From the NCBI GenBank assembly GCA_950022655.1, contig OX465592.1:5415544-5479543 (forward strand): a stretch of DNA of 64,000 bases, read 5' to 3'. The translations under genes and the position numbers were made by a program. Below the pieces are notes generated by a model. The model worked only from the letters and a program-made list of their open reading frames with translations. It did not search any database and had not been told where the DNA came from. Numbering within the stretch: the stretch's first letter is position 1; the number at the start of each line of letters is the position of its first letter. Shown in pieces: positions 21,801-31,649 of the stretch. This DNA comes from Alentia gelatinosa. Its lineage: Eukaryota; Annelida; Polychaeta; Phyllodocida; Polynoidae.

Positions 21801-24800
21801 CCCAACCGAGTCGCAGGCGATCGGTTAAGCGTTACGTCTGACCGGTTACTCATCAACCCAACTCGTGTGCTAGAAATAGCACCAATAGAGGACCTGCAAG
21901 CAGAAGGTAAACAACAATATTGATCCACATCTAGCAGCATTCGCAGAATAAAGCCTATAAGACATCAACACTAACCCCCGATTCGCACTGATCCGATGAT
22001 GGGAATTAATTTACAGCCATTGGTGCTTGATGCACCTGCACAGCGATCTGGCTGTGATCAAAGGGTACGGCCACAGGCGAGATCAGTTGTATATATCCCG
22101 CATGTGAATAATGACCGACGGCCATCAGTAGGGCAATGAAATCGGGTTGGTGAAGTGCGTACATCAAAAAGGATGTCACTGAATGTCACTGATCTGACAA
22201 ATCCTTCAGGCGGGGATCAGAACGCAAACTATCGGCATGTTGATATCTCATAGGCTTTAGATTCTGTCTGGATTCTGTTTGTTTTTCCCGTGAAGTTCAG
22301 ATTTATATTATGTGCATGTACTACTGACGTAGGTGAAAGTTTGATTAAGGCTGTAGTCAAAATATTATGATCCCTGGCTCATGTGTCAGAGAAGTACTCG
22401 AAAAAAGGCAGTCGCTGTAAACTTTCATTTTGTGTCTCAGATAACACTTTGTAGTCCCCGATTTTCAAACACAAATCCCCGATAGACACCATTCTATATG
22501 AAACCCAATTTATCAAAGTAGACCCTAAGTCGCACTCACCCAAGCTGCAGAAATGGGGTCTGAAGGGAAAAACCTGTATTTTAGTGAATTTGAGTTTCCT
22601 ACTGATTCCTTTCTTTTATAATGAAGTAAATGTGTTGATGTAACATTTTAAGCATTTTAAAACATTTTTAAAGCATTATAAGAAGTCCTACATGGCTGTT
22701 TTGTGCAGAACAATGCCAATGGAGAATGTTTATACTCTGGGTATTTTAAACTTAGAAAAAATAAATGAATTACTTACAGGAGGGATAGCGATTCATACAC
22801 GGGCTCTATGGAAAAGTATTGAGCTGCTCTATACCATGGAATAGCGAACTAAAAATCTGTGATTGGCGACATAAGTTCCACTATGATAAATTGGTTCACA
22901 TATAAGCGAAGTTAAAACTCCTTTATTATCCACCTGATATGAAGCTTTCATTGAAAATGTAGAGTATCATTATCGCTACCCGTGGAGAATACAAACATCC
23001 ATATTCTCATGGAGGAGAATATGGGAAAAAAGTCCCTGAAACATCACAAAGTATGCAACTTAGTACATGAGAAGGTTGGCGGTCATTTGCAGCTAGAGTG
23101 TGAATGGTGGGTATGATTACAGGGGTGTTGGTTTTGGACAGATTAGAATGTTGGAACAATCAAGGCCTGTCAAAGTGTTATTGTGTATTCGATTTCGGTG
23201 ATCCTATGTTATCTATGCTATATCTAATGTATTATTGAAGCAATATGCATGTATGACAAACCAGAACTGGAATAACATGGAATAAGATGCAATCTTTATT
23301 ATTTCTCTGGAAATAATTTACACGGGTATTATTAACATAAAACTTTCATACACTCAGTGACCCAATGCTAAAGAATACATTGCCAGATGTTTGTTTGGCT
23401 GCAAGCATTCCGTAACACGTAGAAAAGGTGCGAAGCAAGTCTATGGAAATCTACCCGATGTCCATAACTAAGACTTAAACCTTACTTCTCTCCCCCCTCC
23501 AGAATTTATTTATGTTGTTGTCCTCCTAGAATGTGTAAGTATGGTAAACCTACTAGAGCGAATTGTATTTCTTGAATTGTTTCTTTAAATTTATCCTTGT
23601 ATTCTTAGTTTTAAAACAATCACATTCGTTCATGTTGCTTTCAAACGTATTTAAGTTATTAGAATCAAAACAATTCACGTTGTTAAAAGTGAATTTTTAA
23701 AATGTTTGAATCAATTGTTATTGTATGGAAGTTGCCTGCATCAGTTTCTCATCGATTTAGCACTGAATGTAAATGATAAAGGAAAATGAATTTTGATATT
23801 CGCTTCATTGATATTTTAGGCTTATTACATATACCAACATCAAAAGTGGTCAAAGAAGTCGGATACTGTACCAGTTGTCTAATCTTATAAGGTGGACGGT
23901 TGGTCTTTAGGTTATGGCTATAGCCTATTGTAGTACACATGCTTGTAGAGTCACTAGGCGATCTGACCATATTTTTGCTTTTTATAACTCACTAAGTACA
24001 GATAGGAATATGATTTTTGTTTTGGACAGAAGGTTTTATGGTCATACCATATCTGACAGTTTTAATTTTTAGTATATTGACATGGATTTTTAGAGAGAAA
24101 AAAAGAGATTTCATTTTTGGGGGGACTTTTGAGTCACAGGTCCATTTTTAAGAACTCCTTTATGGACATATTTCTACCTCTAAAACTGGTTCAATCATAA
24201 TATAATATGCCTCATTTGAAAGACAATAAAGAACATTAGGTGCTAGGAAGTAGATTCTATATTTGCTGAGATATTCAAGTATTTGTTAAAAGAGGGGAGA
24301 TTTGTGGTGAAAGTGGCTTACTCAAACACATGTTTACTCAATATTGATTTACATTCAGCATTAGTGTAACATTTACCATCTCCATATGTGGCACTGAAAG
24401 TTGCTTACACCCTAGGAAGTGTCATTATTAAGGTGAAATGTATATTTGTTGTGTTATTCATGTATTTTTGCCAAATCTCATAATGGGAGGTGGGGAGGCA
24501 GAAGGTGTATGAGAAGATATTTTATTCATCATATTTACACACAAACAGAAGTCAAAATGGTTCATAACTTTGTTTTAGGAATCAGTCAAGACCCAGTCAA
24601 ATGATATTGTTTTATAAAAATCATTTGTAATGTCATTTACCACCAGATATTGGCTTGACCTACTTTATTGGTGTATATAGGAAAAAAGTGTTTGTTGGAC
24701 CACATGGGCAGGCAGCATGCAGACAGGTCTGTATGCACTGATCCATGAGGCAAAAACGGTTTGTATGTAGGCATTGCTGATTGCCAATTGAATGCCCTCC

Positions 24801-27539
24801 AGGGAGCTAAATATATGTGTGCACTGATCCATGAACTACTGTGTTCACAGAGGAACAGGCCTTTAAATAGCCAATCAATGTAGGTCCTTCCCTATTCATG
24901 GATTCCCTCCCTCCCTATTCATGGATTCCCTCCCTCCCTCCCTCCCTCCCTCCCTCCCTCCCTCCCTCCCTCCCTCCCTCCCTCCCTCCCTCCCTCCCTC
25001 CCTCCCTCCCTCCCTCCCTCCCTCCCTCCCTCCCTCCCTCCCTCCCTCCCTCCCTCCCTCCCTCCCTCCCTCCCGCCCTCCCTCCCTCCCGCCCTCCCTC
25101 CCTCCCTCCCTCCCTCCCTCCCTCCCTCCCTCCCTCCCTCCCTCCCTCCCTCCTTCCAAAGATTCTATTTGAAAATGCACACTTAGCTCTTGTTATGATT
25201 GAACAATGATGAATTCCCAAAATAGAATTTTATACAGCGGAATCTAAATATGGTAATATAGCTGTTTTATACAAGTAAATGGCAGTATCGGAGTTGATAT
25301 ATCTTGGCATTTCATACAGTTGGTGTGTCTTATATGTTAGCCTCTTTAGTATTTCCTTCATATATATATAGCTTGAAATGAAAATTCTCATCCAGATAAA
25401 TACCTAGATATTAATAACTCTTTACCCTGCTTAGTAAATTGCCATTCATTAATATATTAATCGGCCCTGTGTTTTTTCATCGAGAAGGTGTTCCAAAGGT
25501 AATAAATTTCGTCTTTGAGGCATTCATTGTCAGCTTATTCGGATCCGCCCATACCTCAAAACACGTTCTTCATGTAAAAGTGGTTTGTAAACGACATTTC
25601 TCTGGAAATACAACTTTGAAAAAAACCCCAAAAAAAACGTCAGTAGAGATTGACATCATTATCTCTGGACCTTGTACAGTAACATATATATGTCTGATGT
25701 ATCTAATGTGAATTTCTCACTTTAACAGAATCTGCCGCCGCTAAACTAAACTCGACAAATAAAAGAATTTCATCAAAAAGGTAATGTTTTTCTCAGTCCT
25801 ACTTTCCATTGTATATTTCTGAATTTAGCTCACTCTATCAATATTTCTGAATTAAGTTTTCCTCTACTAGAATAAGAAATGCAGATTATTTGTATTTTAA
25901 TCAATATAAAATATTAACAATGTACCTCGCACATGGGTTGGGGACCCTGTCAAGCCGAGCCATTCTTAAGGGAATTCATTTATTAGTGACAATTGAAAAA
26001 GGAAAATTTGGGATGTATTTGTCCTAATTTACATCAACTACTAAAAACTAGAATCCATGAAAAATTGGACACTGATTTGATAAGATTATGAGTTACACAT
26101 ACTTTTCTTTTTGTGCCATGGACATTCCTATTAGATGTACATCATGTTGACGCGGTAAAAACGGACATCGAAAATATTCAAAAGATGTTTCATTAATGTT
26201 TTGTTGGCCTTACACATGTTTTACTTTTTCAAAAGAAATATCCCTCTGTCTTATGGGCCAGAGTAGGAGCCTTGAAAGAATCAAGGTGATATTTGGTTTT
26301 CGTTCTAACACATTTGATGTTTATTCTATTTACAGACCACGGGACACTGCGTTGACCCCAGCACGATATGCCCTTTATCGGTATTTCATTCTACGCTGTC
26401 GAAGTATGTATCACCTGTACTATTCTAAGAACAAAGACTTACACCGAAACCAGCGCGCAACCGCTGGCAGCCCCGCTGTCACTGCCCACACTCTTCGTGT
26501 TACGCATGCCTTGTCATCTCACATGGCTCGCTTACGAACTCGACTAAAGGTTTGTGAAAGCCGGAGTCGAGCCAGTCGAGAGCAGCAGCTGCTAGACATG
26601 CTGGCTGATGACAGTGATGACAGTTATGATGATGAGGAGGAGGAGGATGATAACTCCATGGACAGCTTGATATCTGAATCCAAACTCCCCGCTCCGATCA
26701 GTCACCGGCTGAGCCAGGCCAGGAGGAGACTAGACTCTAGTGACTCGGATGGGGATGTGGACACTGCGCTAAGGTCAGCAGACATATGGCATGGTAGGCG
26801 AAAGACACTGAAGGTGAAGCGACAGCGCGAGAAGCTGCGACAGGAGCAGGAGGAGTGGGGTTTTGAAGATGAGGGCGAGAAAGAGGCCACACGACAGCGA
26901 AGTCAGATGAGAGCGCGACGCTACCAGTTCCTTAAGTCTGCCAAACGTATGATAATTCTTCTTCGTTTAATCCATCCCAAGTTTCAATTAATTTGGATAT
27001 TCTGCTTGTGATATTTTAAGAAATAAGAGTATAGAAATAGAAATATAACAATGCTGTGTACACCATGTAGTAATCCGGACTGCTTAGTTTAAAATATCGG
27101 GGACAGTGTGGGGCTGGAGTGATTTGTGTTGAAATAAATCACCCTGGGAAAGTAGAGAGTAAAGAGTATTGGGCGCGGAAGAGGAGGAGGTGACGTGTCA
27201 AATAGATAAGTTGAATGCTATGATACAGAATGTAGCATCTTTGCAAGTTTTTATATTACCAGTCAATATATGTGTGAAAGTTTTCAATTTTTTATACCGA
27301 GACTTCACTGGCTGGGATTTCTAGTTTTCATACGTTGAAGGTCTTTCTTCTTTTTCACAGAATCCAAACTACATTTAGAAGACCGAGGCATCATGGACTC
27401 CACCACTTCACCGATCCCGCAGGTGATCAGCATCGAGTCTCTGTCCGGGAACCAGCTTCACGCGCTGTCCTGGGAGGTGCCAGCTTCGGACGACCCCGAC
27501 ACCTCAGATTTTTTCACCAAACACAGCTTTCACTCGTAA
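9713..27539 (+). CDS. THAP-domain zinc-finger protein, nine coding exons
   Basis: Coding exons are 9713-9825, 12057-12179, 15817-15862, 17124-17224, 20346-20544, 21594-21906, 25729-25780, 26336-26946 and 27361-27539. All junctions have GT/AG and compatible phases, giving 1737 nt and 578 aa. The N terminus is a THAP domain, a C2CH zinc-binding fold that usually binds DNA. Zinc ligands are Cys4, Cys9, Cys51 and His54; Trp33, the FP pair at 23-24 and a proline-rich end near 60-76 also fit the family. The rest is unrecognised: basic linkers, three 17-residue repeats (223-271), a strongly acidic run (406-422), and a charged probable coiled coil (475-515). A 5' untranslated exon is implied by the acceptor 2 nt before the ATG. 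Role as a nuclear DNA-binding protein is inferred from THAP alone. Confidence 0.85.
9980..10255. mobile_element. TIR element, GCAGGGATG family
   Basis: Ends are GCAGAGATGCCAGTT and the inverse AACTGCCATCCCTGC. Non-coding, in intron 1 of the THAP gene. Sister copies are at 21013-21327 and 57671-57823. Confidence 0.75.
10815..10976. mobile_element. snap-back palindrome
   Basis: Arms AGCAAACGTCC and inverse GGACGTTTCCT with long pairing around a centre near 10895 (GCCTATGGCG). Close relatives at 11874-12031 and 36142-36300. Confidence 0.8.
11036..11179. mobile_element. snap-back palindrome
   Basis: Arms begin AGAAACAGGCTTACTGTATT and end in the near-perfect inverse finishing GCCTGTTTCTCT; centre GATGCCGAAGGC near 11105. 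A relative is at 35709-35860. Confidence 0.85.
11690..11760 (+). promoter_or_regulatory. promoter-like module shared by two element copies
   Basis: Contains GTCACGTGAT (E-box), GTACGGGTATAAATAC (TATA-box-like) and then ACATGGGTAG. The same order is kept at 35895-35970. Conservation between copies suggests a functional element promoter, but no transcript evidence exists. Confidence 0.35.
11874..12031. mobile_element. snap-back palindrome 25 bp upstream of THAP exon 2
   Basis: Inverted arms starting AATAAGCAATCATCC and ending GGACGTTTCCTCATATT around centre GGTCTACGGC. Its end lies only 25 bp before the start of coding exon 2, so it borders the splice acceptor region. Confidence 0.75.
12057..12179 (+). 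CDS. THAP gene coding exon 2
   Basis: Completes the THAP domain: TYNDRVCTCHF supplies the C-x2-H zinc ligands and SVFPWTADPAQVLAP corresponds to the conserved tail of the domain. Acceptor GGTGTCTAG and donor AAAAG|GTATCT are both in phase 2. Confidence 0.88.
12973..13378 (+). mobile_element. TIR element, TTTATTACCCACC family, copy 1
   Basis: 406 bp bounded by TTTATTACCCACC and GGTGGGTAATAAA, flanked by TAC on both sides (possible 3-bp target duplication). Non-coding. Confidence 0.8.
13381..13521. mobile_element. snap-back palindrome with CAATAACGACTGG ends
   Basis: CAATAACGACTGGTTTTGT pairs with ACAAAACCAGTCATTATTG; the arms pair almost throughout. A related copy, truncated by a minisatellite, is at 46921-47031. 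Confidence 0.85.
13613..14017 (-). mobile_element. TIR element, TTTATTACCCACC family, copy 2, inverted
   Basis: Near-identical to 12973-13378 but in opposite orientation, 235 bp away. Together they could form a very large hairpin. Confidence 0.8.
14238..14634 (+). repeat. (CCCT)n tract, about 400 bp
   Basis: Uninterrupted CCCT repeats except for scattered CCTG variants in the last 110 bp. The minus strand is (GGGA)n, a strong G-quadruplex motif. Confidence 0.97.
14831..15480 (-). pseudogene. LINE (non-LTR) reverse transcriptase fragment
   Basis: On the minus strand the translation contains SSGVPQGSILGPLLF, IDDI, then YANDLVLFTSDD and YKYLRIT, and ends near YKTMIAPIFDHIGYFICGAN. These are the RT motifs of Jockey/CR1/I-like non-LTR elements, with YADD changed to YAND. 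It is dead: a 1-nt expansion of a poly-A run near 15175 shifts frame, and an in-frame TAA follows YLRIT. Only the C-terminal half of the RT is present; the 5' end is missing. It lies in intron 2 of the THAP gene in antisense orientation. Confidence 0.85.
15536..15659. mobile_element. snap-back palindrome
   Basis: ATTCAAGTTTAGGGTCACAG pairs with CTGACCCTAAACTTGAAT; centre GCAGCTTCGCCATG. A similar core sequence occurs near 58590-58650. Confidence 0.75.
15817..15862 (+). CDS. THAP gene coding exon 3 (46 bp micro-exon)
   Basis: Lies between TTTGTTTAG and GTAAGTAT. It encodes (R)KMARPALGKVQQTTG and converts phase 2 to phase 0, which is exactly what exon 4 needs. The phase agreement on both sides is the main support for so short an exon. 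Confidence 0.75.
15955..17123 (+). repeat. about 61-bp tandem array built from the exon 4 acceptor region
   Basis: About 12 units of the type GTGAACTTGTATTTAGATAG, ATGGCTGTAATAAGG, TTTCTCG, TATCTGACTC. The array leads directly into the true acceptor CTTGTATTTAG of exon 4, so each unit repeats an acceptor-like TTTAG or CAG followed by ATAGATGG. A snap-back element at 15998-16150 and unique sequence to 16400 interrupt the left end. Confidence 0.88.
15998..16150. mobile_element. snap-back palindrome
   Basis: TATATAGAACGTC and CATGCTGTACAAGTCACAGA on the left pair with the inverse on the right (TCTGTGACTTGTACAAGCATG). It is inserted within the array upstream of exon 4. Confidence 0.75.
17124..17224 (+). 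CDS. THAP gene coding exon 4
   Basis: Encodes MENPASKGRPLHAAASQGTV and continues to PKPKRYVPR, a basic, proline-rich linker. Acceptor TGTATTTAG, donor CCCAG|GTAAGT, phase 0 in and phase 2 out. Confidence 0.8.
17303..17390 (+). other. possible skipped, cryptic or decayed exon
   Basis: Follows CTCTATAG only 78 bp after exon 4. One frame reads MSPLKRQIPVFKTPFPDSGA onward, which looks coding, but joined from exon 4 it gives REPK and a stop. One extra base in the run of four A at 17309-17312 would restore the long frame. No strong donor is visible. The gene model that skips it is fully in frame. Confidence 0.35.
17877..19566 (+). mobile_element. CCCT-tract element, copy 2
   Basis: Starts TTAGCAGGTGGACGG and shares the family landmarks. 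The body also includes GACTTTATGAGTCACAGGTCC and a 1-kb stretch matching copy 3. It ends with the (CCCT)n tract and TGCACACTTAGCTCTCGTT. Located in the intron between THAP coding exons 4 and 5. Confidence 0.78.
19241..19476 (+). repeat. (CCCT)n tract, about 236 bp
   Basis: Nearly pure CCCT repeats with one CTCT variant. Confidence 0.97.
19568..20345 (+). repeat. tandem duplications of the exon 5 acceptor region
   Basis: TTCTGTAGGTATTACAGACAGGAG-type sequence, which spans the acceptor and first codons of exon 5, occurs near 19577, 19877, 20085, 20127 and finally at the exon itself (20338). Larger units of about 200-240 bp include CCAGTTTTTGGTTCTTAT and CACAGTAGACTTTGA. Confidence 0.85.
20346..20544 (+). 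CDS. THAP gene coding exon 5
   Basis: Reads (R)YYRQEMPKSFWTPALDDR and continues to SGTKVVRSKPPQTKPAEQ, ending FPE before GTAAGT. Entry phase 2 matches exon 4, exit phase 0 matches exon 6. Several AG dinucleotides at the start leave the exact acceptor slightly open (20346, 20355 or 20359), though only the first keeps the phase from exon 4. Confidence 0.78.
21013..21327. mobile_element. TIR element, GCAGGGATG family
   Basis: GCAGGGATGTCAGTT on the left and AACTGACATCCCTGC on the right are perfect inverse repeats. Non-coding; in the intron before THAP exon 6. Confidence 0.85.
21594..21906 (+). CDS. THAP gene coding exon 6 with internal repeats
   Basis: Runs from EVLRNFVFKVKQDEDADEK to IEDLQAEG. 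It contains three tandem 17-residue repeats (51 bp) with the consensus SRETTxQxNRVANxVM, at protein residues 223-271. Acceptor TTGACTTCAG, donor GAAG|GTAAAC, exit phase 1. Confidence 0.8.
21910..23885. other. intron sequence, nothing recognised
   Basis: AT-rich sequence with no further exon, element end or RNA gene that I can support. A short GAGAATATGG motif repeats near 22985-23030. Confidence 0.4.
23888..25195 (+). mobile_element. CCCT-tract element, copy 3
   Basis: Same body as copy 2, from GGTGGACGGTTGGTCTTTAG to TGCACACTTAGCTCTTGTT. The left terminal bases TTAGCA are not conserved. In the intron before THAP exon 7. Confidence 0.75.
24904..25153 (+). repeat. (CCCT)n tract, about 250 bp
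   Basis: CCCT repeats with two CCCG variants; preceded by a doubled CTATTCATGGATT unit. Confidence 0.97.
25729..25780 (+). CDS. THAP gene coding exon 7 (52 bp)
   Basis: Encodes (E)SAAAKLNSTNKRISSK between CTTTAACAG and GTAATG. Entry phase 1 and exit phase 2 agree with both neighbours. Confidence 0.72.
26336..26946 (+). CDS. THAP gene coding exon 8 (largest exon)
   Basis: Begins (R)PRDTALTPARYALYRYFIL after TTCTATTTACAG. It contains a Cys/Tyr-rich start, an Asp/Glu run (DDSYDDEEEEDDN) and a long Arg/Lys/Glu/Gln segment likely to be helical or coiled coil (KRQREKLRQEQEEWGFEDEG). Donor AAAC|GTATGA in phase 1. Not recognisable as a named domain. Confidence 0.83.
27361..27539 (+). CDS. THAP gene last coding exon
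   Basis: Follows CTTTTTCACAG, reads (Q)SKLHLEDRGIMDS and ends DDPDTSDFFTKHSFHS then TAA. The final 51 nt form the first unit of a downstream tandem array. Confidence 0.82.
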
Positions 27540-28145
27540 ATATAGTCAAGGACGACCCCAACACTGCCAAATTCTTCACCAAACACAGCTTTCACTCGTA
27601 AATATAGTCAAGGACGTCCCCGACACTGCCGAATTCTTCACCAAACTCAGCTTTCACTCATAAATATAGTCAAGGACGACCCCGACACTGCCGAATTCTT
27701 CACCAAACTCAGCTTTCACTCATAAATATAGTCAAGGACGACCCCGACACTGCCGAATTCTTCACCAAACTCAGCTTTCACTCGTAAATATAGTCCAGGA
27801 TGAATCCAACACCTTAGAGTTCTCGACCAAACACATCTTTCACTTCTAAATCTGGTACCGGATGAACCTGACACCTCCAGATTCTCCACCAAACAGAACT
27901 TTCACCTATAAATCTGGTCTCAGACGAACCCGACACCTCCGAGTTTTCACTAAACACAGCTTTCACTTCAAAATCTAGTCATTGACGACCCAAGCACCTC
28001 TGAGTTCTTCGGCAAATACAGCTTTCACACCTAAATCTGGTCTCGGATGAACCTGACACCGGCAAGTTCTTCACCAAACACAGCCTAGTCTAGGACTACA
28101 CCGATATTTCCAAGTTCTTCGGCAAATACAGCTTTCACCTGTAAG
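27487..28145 (+). repeat. 62-bp tandem array starting in the last codons of the THAP gene
   Basis: About 11 units, each resembling GACGACCCCGACAC, TTCTTCACCAAACACAGC and TTTCACTCGTAAATATAG. The first unit is coding and includes the stop codon; the rest lie in the presumed 3' UTR and diverge with distance. Confidence 0.92.
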
Positions 28146-28149
28146 TCTA

Positions 28150-29190
28150 GTGGATGCAGACAGATCATCAGTTATTAACAATTCATTTATCTTTTTAAAA
28201 GTTGCATTACGGTTGAATGGCCCTGTGTTTAACGTTGAAGTTGTTTTCATCTGTTAAAAGATACAAATATTCAACTCAAATAAATATCTTTTTAGGTACT
28301 GCGATCTGGGATCACTGTGTGCTAAAACTTGACAGAGTTTGATGAGACTTGACGAAGGAACTATGTGGTGACTTCAGAATGATTCAGTTCAACTGTCAGT
28401 GAGAGTTCTACCAATCGGTATAGTCATACAAGTACACTACAGTTAGCTCCCCTGTTATACAACAATGATAAAACTTTGACTTGATACTTTACAGGGTGCA
28501 ATTATTCCCATATATTGAAATTGGGTGACGAGGCGTGTTGGGAGAATTTTTTATTTTGATTAAGAATTTTTTAGCCACAAAGAGCACAGATCTTCATCTG
28601 TTTTCAGTGACCTAGTTCAAGTGCAACCAGTGAATATGGCACCACTGTAGTCAGGGGACAACTGCTGTTATAAGCTGTTATAATCCATTGATAACTGTAT
28701 CTTTTACTGGTGTTTAGTTTGGGATTGGGGGCAAGATGGCCACCTCCATAAAAGTGGTATTCAATTTACACGATTTATTGCCATTTATGTTTGTGGCATG
28801 TTCATCCCAAGTTGCTGTCCTGCTCTTCATTTGTTCGTGGCTGTAAGCCTACCTACCCGATGCACGTATAGCCATTCCATTTGCATGACTAAGACACGGT
28901 CACCTGTTCATGCACTGTTCGCAGCATCATCGTTGCTAAATTTGTGTAAATGGAATACCACCCTAACGCCATAGCTATCTACCCTTGTTGCAGCCCAAGG
29001 CTCTGATGTGTGGATGGACAAAGGTCAGCTGTGAAACTGGTATGTCCCTCGTGGTGTCAGTCATAGCACTCGGAATGGTAACACCTCCAAGAAATAAACT
29101 AGTGTTCAAGAAAATGTTTCTGCATGTGTTCTATATGTTCATGTTTGATTTGACTTTGATATACGTTTTCCAGTTACTAGTTCACCAGTT
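28150..29190. other. 3' flank of the THAP gene, nothing recognised
   Basis: Probably holds the rest of the 3' UTR. AATAAA-type signals occur in this AT-rich stretch (for example near 28280) but none can be chosen with confidence. Confidence 0.35.
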
Positions 29191-29192
29191 TT

Positions 29193-29898
29193 ATTAGCAG
29201 GTGGACGGTTGGTCTTTAGGTTATGGCTATAGCCTACTGTAGTACACATGCTTGTAAAGTCACTAGATGACCTGACAACATTTTTGCTTTTTGTGTACAA
29301 TGCCTTACAGTTTTACCCTCCCTCCCTCCCTCCCTCCCTCCCTCCCTCCCTCCCTCCCTCCCTCCCTCCCTCCCTCCCTCCCTCCCTCCCTCCCTCCCTC
29401 CCTCCCTCCCTCCCTCCCTCCCTCCCTCCCTCCCTCCCTCCCTCCCTCCCTCCCTCCCTCCCTCCCTCCCTCCCTCCCTCCCTCCCTCCCTCCCTCCCTC
29501 CCTCCCTCCCTCCCTCCCTCCCTCCCTCCCTCCCTCCCTCCCTCCCTCCCTCCCTCCCTCCCTCCCTCCCTCCCTCCCTCCCTCCCTCCCTCCCTCCCTC
29601 CCTCCCTCCCTCCCTCCCTCCCTCCCTCCCTCCCTCCCTCCCTCCCTCCCTCCCTCCCTCCCTCCCTCCCTCCCTCCCTCCCTCCCTCCCTCCCTCCCTC
29701 CCTCCCTCCCTCCCTCCCTCCCTCCCTCCCTCCCTCCCTCCCTCCCTCCCTCCCTCCCTCCCTCCCTCCCTCCCTCCCTCCCTCCCTCCCTCCCTCCCTC
29801 CCTCCCTCCCTCAGCTTCTTGTAGTTTTAAATGCGTCCACCTGCTTATTTGGCCTTTTAAAGGCCAATGATTCTATTTGACTATGCACACTTAGCTTC
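29193..29898 (+). mobile_element. CCCT-tract element, copy 4
   Basis: Starts TTAGCAGGTGGACGG, passes through the conserved left block, a long (CCCT)n tract and GCGTCCACCTGCTTATTTGG, ending TGCACACTTAGC. The body between left block and tract is shorter than in copies 2 and 3. Confidence 0.78.
29316..29811 (+). repeat. (CCCT)n tract, about 496 bp
   Basis: The longest and purest tract in the window, with no visible interruption. Confidence 0.98.
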
Positions 29899-29928
29899 CT
29901 TTTTACCATACTAATCAATTACTGGTAG

Positions 29929-30136
29929 ACCTTTGAACCTTATTGAGTTTTTAATGCGACCTTATTGAGCTTTAAATGCGTCCATCTGCTAATTTGGTCT
30001 TTAAAAGCCAATATTTCTATTTTTAAATGCACACTTAGCTCTTGTTGTTTTCATAGATATATAAATCATACTTGTTAATTAAGCACAGTGTGCATTCAGA
30101 AAATGTCTCGTTACATTTATTATGGCACTTCAATAT
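29929..30136. repeat. 208-bp segment shared with the LINE-adjacent region
   Basis: Matches 14636-14842 closely, from GTAGACCTTTGAACCTTATT to TTATGGCACTTCAATAT. At the first locus it directly adjoins the 3' end of the LINE fragment, so it may be the 3' UTR of that LINE family in antisense. Confidence 0.7.
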
Positions 30137-30289
30137 AAGGCAAAATAATTATACATATTTGGGGTCAGGTAAAACTCGGGTATGGGAGTATTTCAGCTGT
30201 ACTGGAGACTTAATATTATAATTAGGAGGTGAGTCTACAGCGGTGGGTTTCTCATAAACAATCAGTTGACTCACATATTTCTTTAATAG

Positions 30290-30415
30290 TTTGCCCAGTC
30301 ACAAAACCGCGCTCAAAGACGAGGCTGGGAGAGTACTCGGAGCGACACCTGGTACCACCACTTCGGTCCAGGTGGCAGCCCTGTGCTGACAGACACTAGT
30401 GTGTGTTGTTACTGA
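30290..30415 (+). other. isolated coding-like segment, unproven
   Basis: After TTTCTTTAATAG a 41-codon frame reads FAQSQNRAQRRGWESTRSD onward to a TGA. The bias is coding-like but no partner exon or promoter is visible. GTGGCAGCCCTGTGCT is partly repeated just beyond (near 30420). Confidence 0.2.
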
Positions 30416-31105
30416 CAGGTGGCAGCACTGTGCTCCTGAGAAACTTGCTTTTATAATCACTTGTCTTTACTATTTAGGATTCTCACTCATCTCTGAACTG
30501 TGAGAAAATGGGACCAGAGAGTAAAGAGATTAGGACAAGTACAGGATTTAGTTTTTTAGTTTTTTAAAGTTCACATTTTACTGTTTGAATACGTAGCAAT
30601 TTGACCGACTCTTGGCTGTGTTTTATGTATAGGCCCTATTAAGGTATCCCAGAATTCAGTCTGTTTACAAGTTCTGGTGTTCGCTGGTTGCCGACATTAT
30701 ATGGTGATAGACCCTTGAACCGTAATCCACAATTTTCCAGTTTAACAGTTTTTATAAATATTCAAATTGGAAATCCGATGTCAGAAATCGAAATTTAAGC
30801 TAATTCTACATATTAATCCAAAATTGTATTCAGGTTCTCCAAATATGGGAAAACTATAGTTCATGTGCTCGTGGTCTGCCCAGTCAGTCGCGAGCAGAAC
30901 CTATATTTACCCTGGGCGATTTATAAATGCCTCGTTCCGTACGAAACATAAATTTAATCAACTTAATTTGGCCTAACCACTAATTTTTATTCAACACATA
31001 TGGAACAGTGTTTCGTATTTTGCAGTACGGAACAGTATTCCGTATAATATTTTTACGAAACAGTATGTATTTACAGTAAATGGCATGGGTATGTAGTAAT
31101 AAGTA

Positions 31106-31251
31106 GAAACCGAACGAGAGTTAGACTTGACAATGTTTATGCCACGACGGGAAGGTCACGTATTACTACACGAGGCATAGCCGAGTGTAGTGAGATGCAG
31201 TCCTGACCAGAGTGGCATAGACATTGACAAGTCTAACTCAAGTTCGGTTTC
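31106..31251. mobile_element. snap-back palindrome
   Basis: GAAACCGAACGAGAGTTAGA pairs with TCTAACTCAAGTTCGGTTTC; centre CACGAGGCATAGCCGAGTG near 31180. Confidence 0.8.
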
Positions 31252-31649
31252 GTATTTATCCTACCTCGTCTATACTTTTGTATTACTACAAGGGAGGGAT
31301 AAATATTGAGTCAATGACCAACAGAACTTTTTTTCATAGTAGCTGACATCCTGCTCTCTGATTGGTCAATATTGTTATTACTCTAGTGGCATAAAAAACA
31401 CTTTATGTCACGGCCTGCCACATAAAATTTCCCTATGTTAAGTCTATGGCAGTTTTTTATTAGGGGTAGGATAATGAAGGGGATGTACCAGAAGCCGTTT
31501 AAAGTCGGTCCGTACTGAGGCCTTGCTGACACAGAAGTTCGTGACACAGTATATTGAGCCTTAACAACGTTTGTGTATATTAAGTGTTTGGCGCGTCGTT
31601 AATGATGAAACGTAAACTCCGCCTGGAGAGTGTCCAGACACTGGACGCG

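Noticed and set aside
21621..21940. Minus-strand frame opposite THAP exon 6
   Set aside because: Shadow of the exon repeats; the plus strand has matching splice sites and phase.
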